Program-made: the position numbers and the translations under genes
Assembly (NCBI GenBank): GCA_023055425.1
Contig: JALGPY010000003.1
Location: 19,527,001 to 19,591,000 of the forward strand
Origin: Linanthus parryae
Taxonomy: Eukaryota > Streptophyta > Magnoliopsida > Ericales > Polemoniaceae
Direction of reading: 5' to 3'
Length of the DNA: 64,000 bases
In this document: piece by piece, positions 1 to 9,910 of the stretch
How positions within the stretch are numbered: position 1 is the stretch's first letter
How the letters are laid out: the number at the start of each line of letters is the position of its first letter
The notes under the pieces: generated by a model
The model's input: the letters and a program-made list of their open reading frames with translations, nothing else
What the model was told of the DNA's origin: nothing
The model's database searches: none

Positions 1-1
1 C

Positions 2-1060
2 CTCAAAAAGCGATCAGTTATTGTTGATACTTCTTTACGTACCAGATCCGACCCTCTCCCGTTTGAAGAACTCCATGTTTTGCTGCGATCCGAAGAACAA
101 ATGCTCGATTCTCAGGCCAAAGATGTCGATCTATCCAACCCTACTGCTTTCTATCACTTCACGCGCGACGGAGGTCATGGTGGCCGGCCTCCGTCCGGTT
201 TACGTGGTGGCTCTTCGGGTTCTCGAAATGGCGGGTGACTATCCGAATCCAATCGGGGCAAACCCAATGGATTTGGATCTGGATATGGTTCATCTTCCGG
301 ATCTGAGTCGGGTTATGGATCTGGTTCCGGTCATAGCTCTGTTTCCGCGTCTGATCCAGGACCCGGGTACAACAACTGTGGCTCTGGTTCGGGTCGACGT
401 GGAAGTCACAGGGGACGGTCCTTCGGTGCTGGTCGAGGTGTCTCTTTGCCGCTTATGTGCCAAATTTTTGGGTCCAATTATCACAGTGCCTTAGACTGCT
501 GGCACGACATGGATTACATGTAGCAAGGAAGAACGCCACCAGAGCAGCTCTCAGCCATGGCGGCCTCTTCTTCCTCGCTCGCTTCCCAACCTGAGATATG
601 GCTAACGGACACCGGAGCATCTAACCACATGACAACTAAACTGAGCAATCTCTCATTATCAGAACCGTATTTGGGTTCGGACGAGGTCACAGTGGGTAAT
701 GGATCCTCTCTGCCTATTAGGCACTCCGATACCGCCTATCTCTCAACTTCAAATTATTATTTTACTTTGTCAAATACATTGCACGTTCCCGATTACTGTT
801 AACTTGATTTCTGTCAACAAGTTGTGTCGTGATCATGATGTAAGATTTATCTTTTATAAGACCTCATTTTGCTTTCAAGCCACTTCTACGGGGAAAATAC
901 TTTACCAATGTCTCAATAAAAATGATCTCTACCCCATTTCTTCTATGCCTTTTCAGACTGGTCCTCAAGCCTTTCTTGGTCAACGTCTCCTCCAGTATGT
1001 GGCAATCTCTTCTGGGTCACCCCACCAATGCTATTTTATCTCAATGTGTTTTTTATTCTA
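2..1060 (+). pseudogene. Ty1/copia gag-protease-pre-integrase fragment, decayed
   Basis: The first frame reads a gag C-terminal stretch (EELHVLLRSEEQMLD, then a Gly/Ser-rich linker) until a TGA near 228. A decayed zinc knuckle follows near 455-500, reading LCQIFGSNYHSALDC; the second Cys of CX2CX4HX4C is Phe. After a TAG the same frame continues through QGRTPPEQLSAMAA into the aspartic protease start WLTDTGASNHM (about 599-631), with the catalytic DTG intact. The frame stops at 802 and continues one frame over as NLISVNKLCRDHDVRF. It shifts again into a pre-integrase-like LLGHPTNAILSQC near 1010-1050. The order gag, knuckle, PR, pre-integrase is Ty1/copia. The piece is open at the window edge and ends abruptly near 1060, before the integrase core. 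It has at least three lesions and cannot encode a working polyprotein. Lineage not assigned. Confidence 0.85.
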
Positions 1061-1111
1061 CAACAAAACAAAAATAGATTATCAAAAAGTTACAGCATTT
1101 TGCTATCGAAA

Positions 1112-1136
1112 TCACCGGGTCAAAGTGACCCGGTGA
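1112..1136. repeat. Perfect 11-bp inverted repeat with 3-nt loop
   Basis: Arms TCACCGGGTCA (1112-1122) and TGACCCGGTGA (1126-1136) are perfectly complementary around the loop AAG. It lies in the 150-bp non-coding gap between the copia fragment and the LINE. It may be a tip or stem of a small DNA transposon (MITE), but no second terminal repeat or target duplication is visible. Confidence 0.6.
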
Positions 1137-1221
1137 ATAGTGTAAAAAAGTCAAATGAGGGAAAAGAAAAGAAACAGACTTAGTATCAGTTTAAAAAATG
1201 AATGATGAATGAATGACATTA

Positions 1222-2340
1222 GTAGTTTGAAAAATGAGCCTTCTTGGAAAGATCTGAAAGCCCTACTACAAGTCTACGAAATTGCTACTGGTCAAAAAAT
1301 CAACTTGGATAAATCTGTAGCAGTCTTCTCTAGCAATGTGCGGAAACCCGTACAAATGGAGGTGAGCAAGCTCCGTGGAATGAAACTGGAGGCTCTTCAC
1401 AAGCGCTATCTCGGGCTTCCAACTACAATTGGAAGAAAGAAAATGATTAATTTCAATCATATTCTTGAAAGGGTGGAGAATAAGCTGGAGGGGTGGAAGG
1501 AGAAGAATCTTACGTTTGCCGGAAAAGAAATCCTTATCAAGGCTGTAGTGCAAACGATCCCTTGTTACGCGATGAGTTGTCACAAAAATTATGTGATAAA
1601 TTAGATTCAGCTATTATGAATTTCTTGTGGGGTTCAAAAGAAGGGAGTCAGAAAATTCATTGGTTGTCAAAACAGAAGCTCCAAGTTGCTAAAGATCAAG
1701 GGGTATTGGATTTCGTAATTTCAGAAATTTTAATACAGCGATGCTAGTAAAACAATTTTGCAGATTGCTCTACATGCCCTCTTATCTGTTAGCTCAAGTT
1801 CTTAAACTAAATATTATGCAAGGTCTGGTCTACTTCAAGCTACTGTTTACAAAAGAAGTTCTTTCATTTGGAGAAGTGTATTACAAGGTCAGAAAGTCTT
1901 CCTGAAAGGAGCCATATGGGTGACCGAAAATGGCCAACTAATCAAAGATTTTTCAGATCCTTGGTCACTGCGGACCTCAACTTTTAAACCGATTACCCCT
2001 ATTACTTCTTTACTTCATTACAATGTTACTGTAGCAGAGTTATATGATGAGGATCTCCGTACCTGGGATGTCAATAAATTGCAGCAACTGTTTTGGAAAG
2101 AAGACGTAGACGCAATTTGTGCTATGGAAGTGCCCCCTACGAATTTGCCGGACCAACTTATCTGGCACTACGAAGATAATGGTAAATACTCAGTCAAATT
2201 TGGTTTTAAGCTACTTGAGAAGAATAACGGTATGGGGGAAATTTCTAAGAGGGGTGATGAAAACAGTACCTGGTGGAAGCGGTTTTGGTCAATTTTCATT
2301 CCAAAGAAAATGTCCTTTTCCTGACGTGGGGAGCTATGCT
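1222..2340 (+). pseudogene. LINE reverse transcriptase C-terminus and zf-RVT region
   Basis: Residues such as QVYEIATGQKINLDKS, HKRYLGLPTTIGRKK and KLEGWKEKNLTFAGKEILIK are the conserved C-terminal RT/thumb motifs of plant L1 elements. They are followed in another frame by FLWGSKEGSQKIHW (near 1620-1670) and then AKQFCRLLYMPSYLL and SFIWRSVLQG (about 1745-1890). From 1920 a 134-codon frame reads the part that in intact elements precedes the CCHC-like zinc finger (PDQLIWHYEDNGKYSVKFGF; WWKRFWSIFIPKKM). The finger itself, with CPVCGEEPE near 2400 and THLFMRC near 2440, is split by a frameshift. The catalytic FADD part of the RT lies upstream of the truncation and is missing. Confidence 0.85.
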
Positions 2341-2444
2341 GGGTAGTCTTCCGATCATAGCTAATTTGATAAAAAGGGGAGCCAAAGTGGAAGAAGGTTG
2401 TCCTGTGTGCGGAGAAGAGCCAGAATCTTGAAACTCATCTCTTT

Positions 2445-3170
2445 ATGAGATGCAGAAAGGCAGTTAAGATGTGGAAGTTATGCTTTGGTGATGAGTTTGT
2501 GCACCGAGTAGAGGGAAACTTCCAGATCTGGTTCAGAGAGACCTTCGAAGACATGCAAAAAGATCGAAGAAGAGTGTTAATCGGTGGAATCTGGGCTTTG
2601 TGGTGGAGAAGAAATAAACTGGAATTTAAAAATGAAAAGTTAAGAACTAGAGTGATTCTGACCTTCATGTTGGAAATGCTGCCGAATTCTGCTTCTGCAT
2701 GGAGTTCTAAGGTTGCACCGACTCAGATCCGTTCACCTTCGTCCATAAATTGGACAAAGCCACCATCCGGGTGGTTGAAAGTTAACACTAATGCTAGTGG
2801 GACATCAAGTGTAAACGTTCTACCACCGGGATTGTGATTAGGGATGAATTCGGCCTCTTCATCGCCAGAAAAATGATTGAAACTCCGTTTTGGAGTTATC
2901 CGAAAGTAGCAGAGGCTCAAGCTTTGAGAGAAGGTTCTCGGGTAGCCGTGCATCTCAACCTCAACCGTCTGGTGTTAGAGACAGATTCTTAGAACCTGGT
3001 CAAGCTCTGGATGGAGAGAAGAAAGAGAAGAGGAAGTGGAGAGGATGCAGAAGATATTTACGGTGTGGTGAATGTAGATGAAGAGTGTTTTGACTTGTTG
3101 GGAACATATACAGTTCATGAGGTAGTGTGGATTCCCAGGGAGAAAAATAAATGCGCTCATTTTCCTTTCT
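2445..3170 (+). pseudogene. LINE C-terminal RNase H (RVT_3-type) domain, decayed
   Basis: After the knuckle, a frame reads WALWWRRNKLEFKNEK and then INWTKPPSGWLKVNTNAS (about 2740-2800), the usual entry into the plant LINE RNase H domain. In intact copies the latter is WLKINTDGA; the first catalytic Asp is replaced here by Asn. The domain continues in other frames with GIVIRDEFGLF (about 2830) and PKVAEAQALREG, then LNRLVLETDS and a TAG near 2990, and finally VWIPREKNKCAH (about 3126-3160). The frames are broken by at least two shifts and a stop. In living elements this domain removes the RNA strand during cDNA synthesis. Confidence 0.8.
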
Positions 3171-3314
3171 TTTTTTGCCAAAAAAGGCTTGATGTCTTCC
3201 AGCTGTAATGTTTTGGACTCTTCAGGAACCCTCATGGGCCGAAGATGTTTTGTTGGTGGACCTTTTGAGCCCATGGGCATAGTTTTATAATATCGTTATT
3301 TCAAAAAAAAAAAG

Positions 3315-4019
3315 TCAGCCTTTTTTTCATTTTTTTCCTTCAATATAAAAGTCATCGAATCATATTAGAGAGATAAATCAACTTGAAAATCTCTGAGTTG
3401 ACAAACTTGTAGAATAGTAAGATTAATTGACGATTCTTTGGTTCTCCCAAAATTTTAAATCAGTACCTTTAAATTCAGTACTTAGACATGTGTGTCTAGT
3501 CTACTCAACTACAACAGTAAAAGTAGCTATTAATTTAGGGAGATGATAATTACACAAGAAAAAACGCTTCTTAGACAAGTACTAATGTTGTAGGTACAAT
3601 TTTACCCCTTTTAATGTGACATTAATTATCTCTCTCCTTGTTTCTACAATTAATTGTCTAAATAAATTTCCCTCTCTCTCCTATGTTTTTTTCCATTGCT
3701 CAGAAATTTCTCTCCAATGTTCTTGCTTTTAATTCCATCTTGTAGAGGAATATATTCATATCCCAACTTATTTTGGATGCTTTGAATTATGTTCCTCGTC
3801 TGGAGGATCAACATATATACACAAACAACCCGTTTATGCTTAAAGTGTATACCCAAACTGACACCCATTAGTCGAGAAGCTATCCATCTTCTTGGGATTT
3901 TAAACTTACACTAATACATACCCGAAAGAGACATCAATATTTTAGTTCACGTCATGCAATAGGACCCATTCTCCCCCTCATGACGTGAGAAATATTATCA
4001 TATCCATAATGATATCTCG
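3315..4019. other. AT-rich non-coding stretch, no gene recognised
   Basis: No family motif is visible on either strand. A 72-codon minus-strand frame at 3650-3868 matches nothing I recognise and is probably chance. On the minus strand this stretch lies downstream of the hairpin array and may be the interior of the LTR element whose LTR is at 6029-6288. A purine-rich minus-strand run opposite 3968-3980 (TGAGGGGGAGAAT) resembles a polypurine tract, but no LTR is seen next to it. Confidence 0.5.
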
Positions 4020-5342
4020 TTGATGCTTCAGGCATCAATTTGTCTCATATGTACTTTGTATAAACCTATCCTCAAACTTAAATAAAAACAATGACAATAA
4101 GCACTCTCTTAGACGTCGTAGTTCTCTAATCAAAGTTTCTTCCAAGAAACCCAAAAAGAGACGTAAATGTCAATACCTTTATTTAAAAGTGAGTGGTTGT
4201 AGATTCTCTCTTCAGCGAGATCTTTTAATGTTATAACTCCACGTTATAATATTATTTTCATAACTTCTGGTATGAAAATCACTTTTTACGCATACAAACT
4301 GCGTTTGTCCAATAAACCCTCATGAACTAAGAACATCTTATGGATGCTCCGCTTATATAAATGATACGTTTATAAATATCAAATTACTAAACAAGTTGCC
4401 AACAAAAAGTATAATGCGTAAATAATGCAAGAAATAAAAATAGGACCACCTCTTCAGGAGGTTGATCAAGGTCAATTTTAGTCATCTCTTCAGGAGATAA
4501 CTATTTATAATATTTCATAATTTCGGGTTATGAAAGTCATAACTACGGGTTATGAGTGATTTCATGTAATTTGTTACTCCAAGAACAAATTACATGGCTA
4601 TACATGAATGTCAATAGCCACTACGAAACCTCTTCGGGAGTTCTGTTTTTTATCGATATTAGGTAAGAAAATAAACAAAACTGTAGTATGTAATACGCGT
4701 AAACTTAAAGAAAAATCAAAGAAAACGAAACAAGACTTTTGCAGGAGGGTGGATCATTATTTAATATTTTTAGATATCTCTTCAGGAGATTTCTTATTAA
4801 AATATTTTAGAACTTCAGGTTCTAATATTCATAACTGCAGGTTATGATATCATTTTATATGTAACTTCGAGTACACATAACATGGCCAGATTTAACATCG
4901 ATGGCGGTTATTAATCCTCTTCAGGAGGTTTGTTTTTGATCCATAGTAAGTAGCGTACATAACTAAATACAAAATAAATATATATATAACGCAACCTCTT
5001 CAGGAGGTTAAATGAATAGTGTTCTTGGTCTGTTCAGGAGACTCTTAATAACATGCTATGACTTCAGGTAATAAAGAAAGAAAAACAAACTATCGCAACT
5101 TCAGGTTACGATTAAGGCGCCGAGTACTCCATAACTTCAGGTTTGGAGTGTGACTTTTATAAGCATAATAATAGCTTCGTTTAATACCTGCCTCTTCAGG
5201 AAGACTAAAATAATGACAAGAATCTTAGTATATCTTATGGAGATATAGTAATAATCGATTATGACTTCAGGTTATAAAAAGATATTGTCGTAACTTCAGG
5301 TTACGATCCAAACATCATGTAATTCACATCGTCAGGTGTGAA
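4020..5342. repeat. Array of about 25 short hairpins, most with TTCAG or related loop
   Basis: TTCAG occurs 15 times on the plus strand between 4027 and 5299, nearly always at the centre of an inverted repeat. Clear examples, as arm-loop-arm: TTGATGC-TTCAG-GCATCAA 4020-4038; ACCTC-TTCAG-GAGGT 4448-4462; ATCTC-TTCAG-GAGAT 4484-4498 and 4776-4790; TTAGAAC-TTCAG-GTTCTAA 4807-4825; AACCTC-TTCAG-GAGGTT 4993-5009; TCGTAAC-TTCAG-GTTACGA 5288-5306. Variants with other loops: TTATAAC-TCCAC-GTTATAA 4231-4249; TCATAAC-TACGG-GTTATGA 4537-4555; TCATAAC-TGCAG-GTTATGA 4829-4847; TATATCT-TATGG-AGATATA 5229-5247; GTCTC-TTCCG-GAGAC 5406-5420, just outside the core. One longer stem of 13 bp lies at 4563-4575/4584-4596. 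Stems differ while pairing is kept. The hairpins fall into a repeated order, CTC/GAG type first and then AAC/GTT type. No reading frame is conserved, so the constraint, if any, acts on DNA or RNA shape. Confidence 0.85.
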
Positions 5343-5349
5343 AAACACT

Positions 5350-5369
5350 TTATATATATATATATATAT
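5350..5369. repeat. (TA)n microsatellite
   Basis: About ten TA units directly after the last hairpin of the array. Confidence 0.95.
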
Positions 5370-5599
5370 CAATTGTCTTAGGCCAGTTCATGGCTCATAA
5401 AACATGTCTCTTCCGGAGACTTGTATGTTCTTCAACATAAAGAACGAATAAATAATTCGATATACAGCATAAACTTTGTGAACCAAAGTAACTAAGCAAT
5501 ATAAAAGTTCTTAGATTTTGGCTTCAAATTGTTAAGAAACAATAATAATACGTTCATTCTTTCTGCTTTTGTAGATCTAGTTTAACTTCGCATCACTGA

Positions 5600-5630
<31 letters not shown>

Positions 5631-5654
5631 GCTGCTGCTGCTGTTGTTGTTGTT
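5600..5654. repeat. (TTG)n/(TGC)n microsatellite
   Basis: An uninterrupted run of TTG units with a short TGC block inside. It lies between the hairpin array and the leader of the minus-strand LTR element. No coding frame around it looks real. Confidence 0.9.
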
Positions 5655-6028
5655 CTGTTTTTTTTTTAGGGTACGTGAGGTAATAAAGAAACATATACAA
5701 TTGGTTTGGTCCTAACATGCACATGATAGAAGAAAATTAATGTTGGGTTCAATCAAAACTCACCGTGAGAAAATCACTTGAAAAGGATGATGACAAAACA
5801 CCTAACCACTTGGTAACCACATGGGCGTGAGACCTCATGAGAACAGAAACAAAGGCAAAAAAAAAAAAAAACCACCGGTAATCAGCTCTTTGGTTTAAGG
5901 TTAGAATGAGAGAGAACTAACCTTTTGGCATCAACTAGATAGGAGGACACGGGTTTTGTACTTCCGTCAATCTCTTTTCGTCGTTAGAGCGATCGTCGAC
6001 TCTCAGGAGCACTATCGTGCTAATAACG

Positions 6029-6288
6029 TGTTGTGAAACGAGAATTGAGAGACAAGAAATATAGAGGTAGTAAAGAGAGACAAGATGTAGGGAGAAACTG
6101 TAAGAGTGATTCTCATTGATATGTATCATAAACTCAACCATAAGCCTCCTTATATAGGCATTAGGTGGGTCTTCTAGGCCACAATATAAACATACAGTAT
6201 CAACCCACTAATGTGGTGGATATTCACATAAGTCCAACTGGATATTTCATAACATGTTCTTAATATTTAGACTCGCTCATACTCAACA
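6029..6288 (-). mobile_element. 260-bp LTR of a minus-strand LTR retrotransposon
   Basis: Read on the minus strand, this begins TGTTGAGTATGAGCG (at 6288). It contains a TATA-like CCTTATATAGG, seen on the plus strand near 6149-6159, and ends TTTCACAACA (at 6029). The following minus-strand sequence CGTTATTAGCACGA (6015-6028) is a form I associate with the start of the internal region of some copia elements. I could not match it to a tRNA with certainty. The interior would then extend leftwards through the CAA-rich microsatellite and the hairpin array. No second copy of this LTR and no gag or pol is visible, so the element is truncated or was non-autonomous. The exact LTR ends are inferred from the TG/CA rule and the TATA spacing. 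Confidence 0.6.
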
Positions 6289-6401
6289 TGGTATCTAAAG
6301 AATTATGATTGGATTAATGTTGGTAGTTCGTGCATTTATTAGTATTACTTTAAGAAGCAGCTAGTAATTAGTGTGCAATGAACAAACATATCATTTAATC
6401 A

Positions 6402-6812
6402 ATGACATCTAATTCAAAAGTTAATGACAAACATGCTTCTTCAATTTTTAATCAAGATCATAGACTGTCATCATACAAACTGGTTTTAAAAACGCAGCAG
6501 GAAACGGGAGTCTTGAACTCTATAGCGGGAAATATTCTACGTCAACATTTTGACAGAAACCGAGTTACTCCCATCCCCCCTCCCCTACACACACCTGACT
6601 TCTCTTCGGAAAACTTGAGGCGAGGAAAACCTGAACCACATGGAGCAGTCAAAGGGAAAGTATTTGCCGAGGAGGATGGGATTTCAGTAAAATCGGCTAG
6701 GCAGAAGATGAAGGAGGCGAGAAAACTTCAAGATTTGACCATTAGCCCTAATCCGAAAGAAAAGCAGCAAGACAGACGTCTTAGTACAACAAGACTTAGC
6801 TCAAAGCAATAA
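6402..6812 (+). pseudogene. LINE 2, region upstream of the endonuclease
   Basis: A 136-codon open frame, basic and Pro-rich (TPIPPPLHTPDFSSENLRRG; KMKEARKLQDLTISPNPKEK). It sits directly before the LTR insertion at 6830, on the far side of which the endonuclease domain of an L1-type LINE starts. Position and composition fit the variable linker between the gag-like zinc-knuckle domain and the endonuclease of plant L1 elements, but nothing in it is diagnostic. The stop at 6810-6812 precedes the insertion by 17 bp. The 5' limit of the LINE somewhere between 6289 and 6402 is not defined. Confidence 0.45.
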
Positions 6813-9174
6813 GGATTCGGAATTGGTATTGTAACACCCCGTCTTTTTATAAGAATAATTGACGTCTTTTACGTATAGTTTACATATTTATTTTCAAAAT
6901 AAATTGTTAGTGGGGAGGTAGTTGTAATTTTAGATAATATTAAATAGTTAGTGTTGGGGGTTATTTCTTGATTTTATGAAAACTAGGGGGTATTATTTTA
7001 TCTCTTTCAAAAGTTTCAGTATGTTAATACTCGTATTTATATTTATACTATACGTATTTATATACCGTACCTATGCCATCTACATACACGTATTTTAAAA
7101 CATACTATACTAGTATAATTATACATGTACAATACATAAAATAAAATAAAAGAAAAATGTTTTTTTTTCAGTTCCCCAACACACCCTGCCAAATTGTGTT
7201 TCCCAAACTCTCTCTCACATTCTCCCCGTCACTTTTCTCTCTGTCCTCCCTCTATTTATTTTTGTTCTTCTTTCTTCCTTCTCCTCCAAACCCGACACCA
7301 CCACCTTCGGCAACCACCCCCGAGAAAAACACCACCCACCTCCAACTCTCCCTCTTCTCCTTCCTCTCCTGCCGAGACATCACCAGCACCACCACCCATC
7401 TCCCTTCTCTCTCTCTCTCTCTCTCTCACCTCTGTTTTGCCGAAAGAAAACCCACCATTCGCCATCATCAACAACACCACCTCCACCACCATCTCTCTGT
7501 CTCTCCCGTACCCTCCAGTCTCCCTATCTCTATATCGCTGAAAACAGAGTAGCAAGCAGAAGCAGCGGCGGCTAAGCCACTAGCTGCTGCCACTTTCCAG
7601 TCGGAGGAGACAACCAAGGAGCCACCACCACCCTCTGCTCTTTATCTCTCCCTCTCTCTGATTTCGCAAGAAAGAACAGAAACAGGAGCAAGCAGCAGCA
7701 GCTACTCCAGCAGATTCGAACCACCACCGTCGGCGCCTCCATGGTGTCCGGCGACGAGCTCGAGCCCAACGAACTCGGCGGTACCCACCGCCCGATATCA
7801 GTTCGTACGTGCTCCTGAACATGCTAGGAGCACGAGGAGATCAAATTTGAAGCCCAGGGTTAGCCGTGGCATTCCCGTCGAGCACCACCACCGAGCTCGC
7901 CGGCGGAAAACTCGACCCACCTCCATTCTTCGCCGTTTTTCATCATTCTTTGAGTGGGTATGTAAAAAAATCGCCCTATAAATCATTTTGATTGTCAAAA
8001 TTAGGTCTTGGTTGCTTAAATCCACGATTGGTTGGGTTGGGTGTTTAAGGGGGGGCATTTTGTCTTTTAATGAAACTATTGGGGGAAGTGGTTGTAGTTT
8101 GGCAAACCTAAAGGGGGCCATATATGGTTTATATATTATATATATATACATATATTTTAGTTAATTGATCTAAAACTATTTACTAATTTATATTTCAAGA
8201 AAATAAGGTTAAATAAAGCAGTTGGTAACAAATATATGGTTTTAGCAACTTGTTATAATATGTAGTTTTAGATATAGCTACACTTGTTTAAATACAATTA
8301 GTGGTTCTCTCAATATCACAAAGCAAAAGTAATATTTATGAACAAGCTACAGTTTCAGTGATTATAGAATATTTTCTTGGAAAAAAGGGGGGGGGGGTTG
8401 ATAAACGTATGTTGCATATATGATATCGTCGCGAGTTTCAAATGGTCATTTATTAATATTTTATCAACAAGAATCAAATATTATTTTTTCTAGTTAAATA
8501 AATCTTTACTAATTATAATTAGTACTTTTTCTCTGTCTCGATAAAATTGCTACTAATTATCGTAATTATAATATTCTACAAATATTACTTGTTTACTTCA
8601 ACAAATGTTTATAAGAATTGCCTCACTTATTTAAATATCAAATTTATCCCTAAAAGCTCTTCTTTGAATATTTATAAGTATAAATCGGAATTTCTTTGGG
8701 GATCGTGAGAGTTGGACATAGTATCGACCTAGACGAGCATTCATATAGAGCTAGTGCTATCATTTTTTTTGAAGTATTGCTGTTGTAATTAGAGAATTGG
8801 TAATTGTAGGAGACAGGTCCGAAGACAAGGACTGCTATCCGTCGTAGAAGCTTTTATGTAATAATTGCTATTGGATTAGGTGAGTTATTTGCTTAGCCTC
8901 GATTGCCTAGCTCACTTCGTGTCAAAATGTGATTTATAATTTCTGTCTCAAAATATACTTGTGAGTTTTACAAGCTTAGCCTTGCGTGCCAGCTTATTTC
9001 GTGTCCACTACTCGTTTAATTGAAAATGGTTGTCGTGTTTCATCCCCTACTTGGTAGATGCGTTTTAATTGTTTTCAATTCTTTGAAATATTATTTGAGA
9101 TTGGAATACTTGTCACACTGGATCAAAAATCAGTAATAACATAATCTATACGAACCAGCGATGTTCCTTATATT

Positions 9175-9382
9175 GGGTGACGATTCCCCGGGCTTAGTCC
9201 CTAAAGAGATAATCGGGTTCGATCCACAGAGTTACTTGTGCTGGGTGATGATTCCCTGGGCTTAGTGCCTAAAGAGATATTCGGGTTCCATCCCCGGAGT
9301 AAAATGATTCGCATGTACCGGAACCAATTATATTACTTATTATGGGTGATGATTCCCTGGGCTTTGGTCCCTAAAGATATGG
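9175..9382. repeat. Three copies of a CCTAAAGA-containing repeat in solo LTR 1
   Basis: The phrase GGGTGATGATTCCCTGGGCT, followed by YTWGTSCCTAAAGA, starts at 9175, 9243 and 9344 with some base changes. The first two copies are 68 bp apart. LTR 2 carries one inverted copy at 11925-11963, so the repeat grew in this LTR. Confidence 0.8.
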
Positions 9383-9690
9383 CACTACGTGCACCCCGAC
9401 TCTTTCGCAGTAGGCTGGAGTACTTCTTCTAGGTACCACTTCTTTGATTGACGATCTTAGGAGGGTGTTGCAACACTTAAGGTCTAGAATGTCTGATTGT
9501 GGTCACTGGTCTACCCGGGTACTGTGAAACTAATAATTATTAACTCGACTGTCTTGTTGACATTATTTTTGGGAGGCCCCTTTGTTGGCATTACTATGTC
9601 TGGTTACTGTGCATGACGATTGGATTCTAGTTGGAACTATATTATTATTTGACACTATTAATTCTGACGTTGCGATCTCTGAGTATGGTT

Positions 9691-9910
9691 TATAAGAGTG
9701 GGGGCGGGAGAGGTTCTCCACAACGCCTGAGACGGAGGAAAGGTTTTCTCTCTTGTTGTCGTCCTACGCCGGGAAAGGTTTCCCACATTGAGATATGACA
9801 TATTATAGTGGGGGTGGGAGATGTTCTCCAAAACTCCAGACACGGAGGAAATGTTTTCTCTCTCGTTGTCGTCCTACGCCGGGAAGGTTTCCCAGGGAAA
9901 GGTTTCCCAT
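9691..9910. repeat. 110-bp tandem duplication in solo LTR 1
   Basis: Two units start at 9691 and 9801 (110 bp apart). Both carry a GTGGGGGYGGGAG start, GGTTCTCCA or GTTCTCCA, GTTGTCGTCCTACGCCGGGA and a GGTTTCCCA end. The second unit has a short extra repeat of the GGTTTCCCA piece. The units differ at several sites, so the duplication is not recent. Confidence 0.85.

Larger units (their letters stand above)
1213..3314 (+). mobile_element. 5'-truncated L1-type LINE with RNase H domain and poly-A tail
   Basis: This is the last third of a plant L1-like non-LTR retrotransposon. It holds, in order, the C-terminal part of the reverse transcriptase, a zf-RVT-like region and an RNase H domain. It ends in about 12 A residues (3303-3314) after a non-coding tail. 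The 5' end falls inside the RT coding region near 1213-1225, as expected for incomplete target-primed reverse transcription. The frame is broken repeatedly (stops near 1603, 1745, 2322, 2835 and 2990, plus frameshifts), so the copy is dead. I could not identify a target-site duplication around it. Confidence 0.85.

Noticed and set aside
3650..3868. 72-codon minus-strand ORF as a possible small gene
   Set aside because: No motif, AT-rich, no neighbours supporting it; length is within chance for this region.
4020..5342. CRISPR-like array
   Set aside because: Repeats are only 10-20 bp, are not identical, have irregular spacing and lie in a plant genome with no cas genes.
7157..8151. Several overlapping ORFs on both strands rich in Ser, Pro, Thr, His or Arg
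   Set aside because: They come from a pyrimidine- and CCACC-rich low-complexity block inside a solo LTR. Frames on both strands are open at once and no domain is visible.
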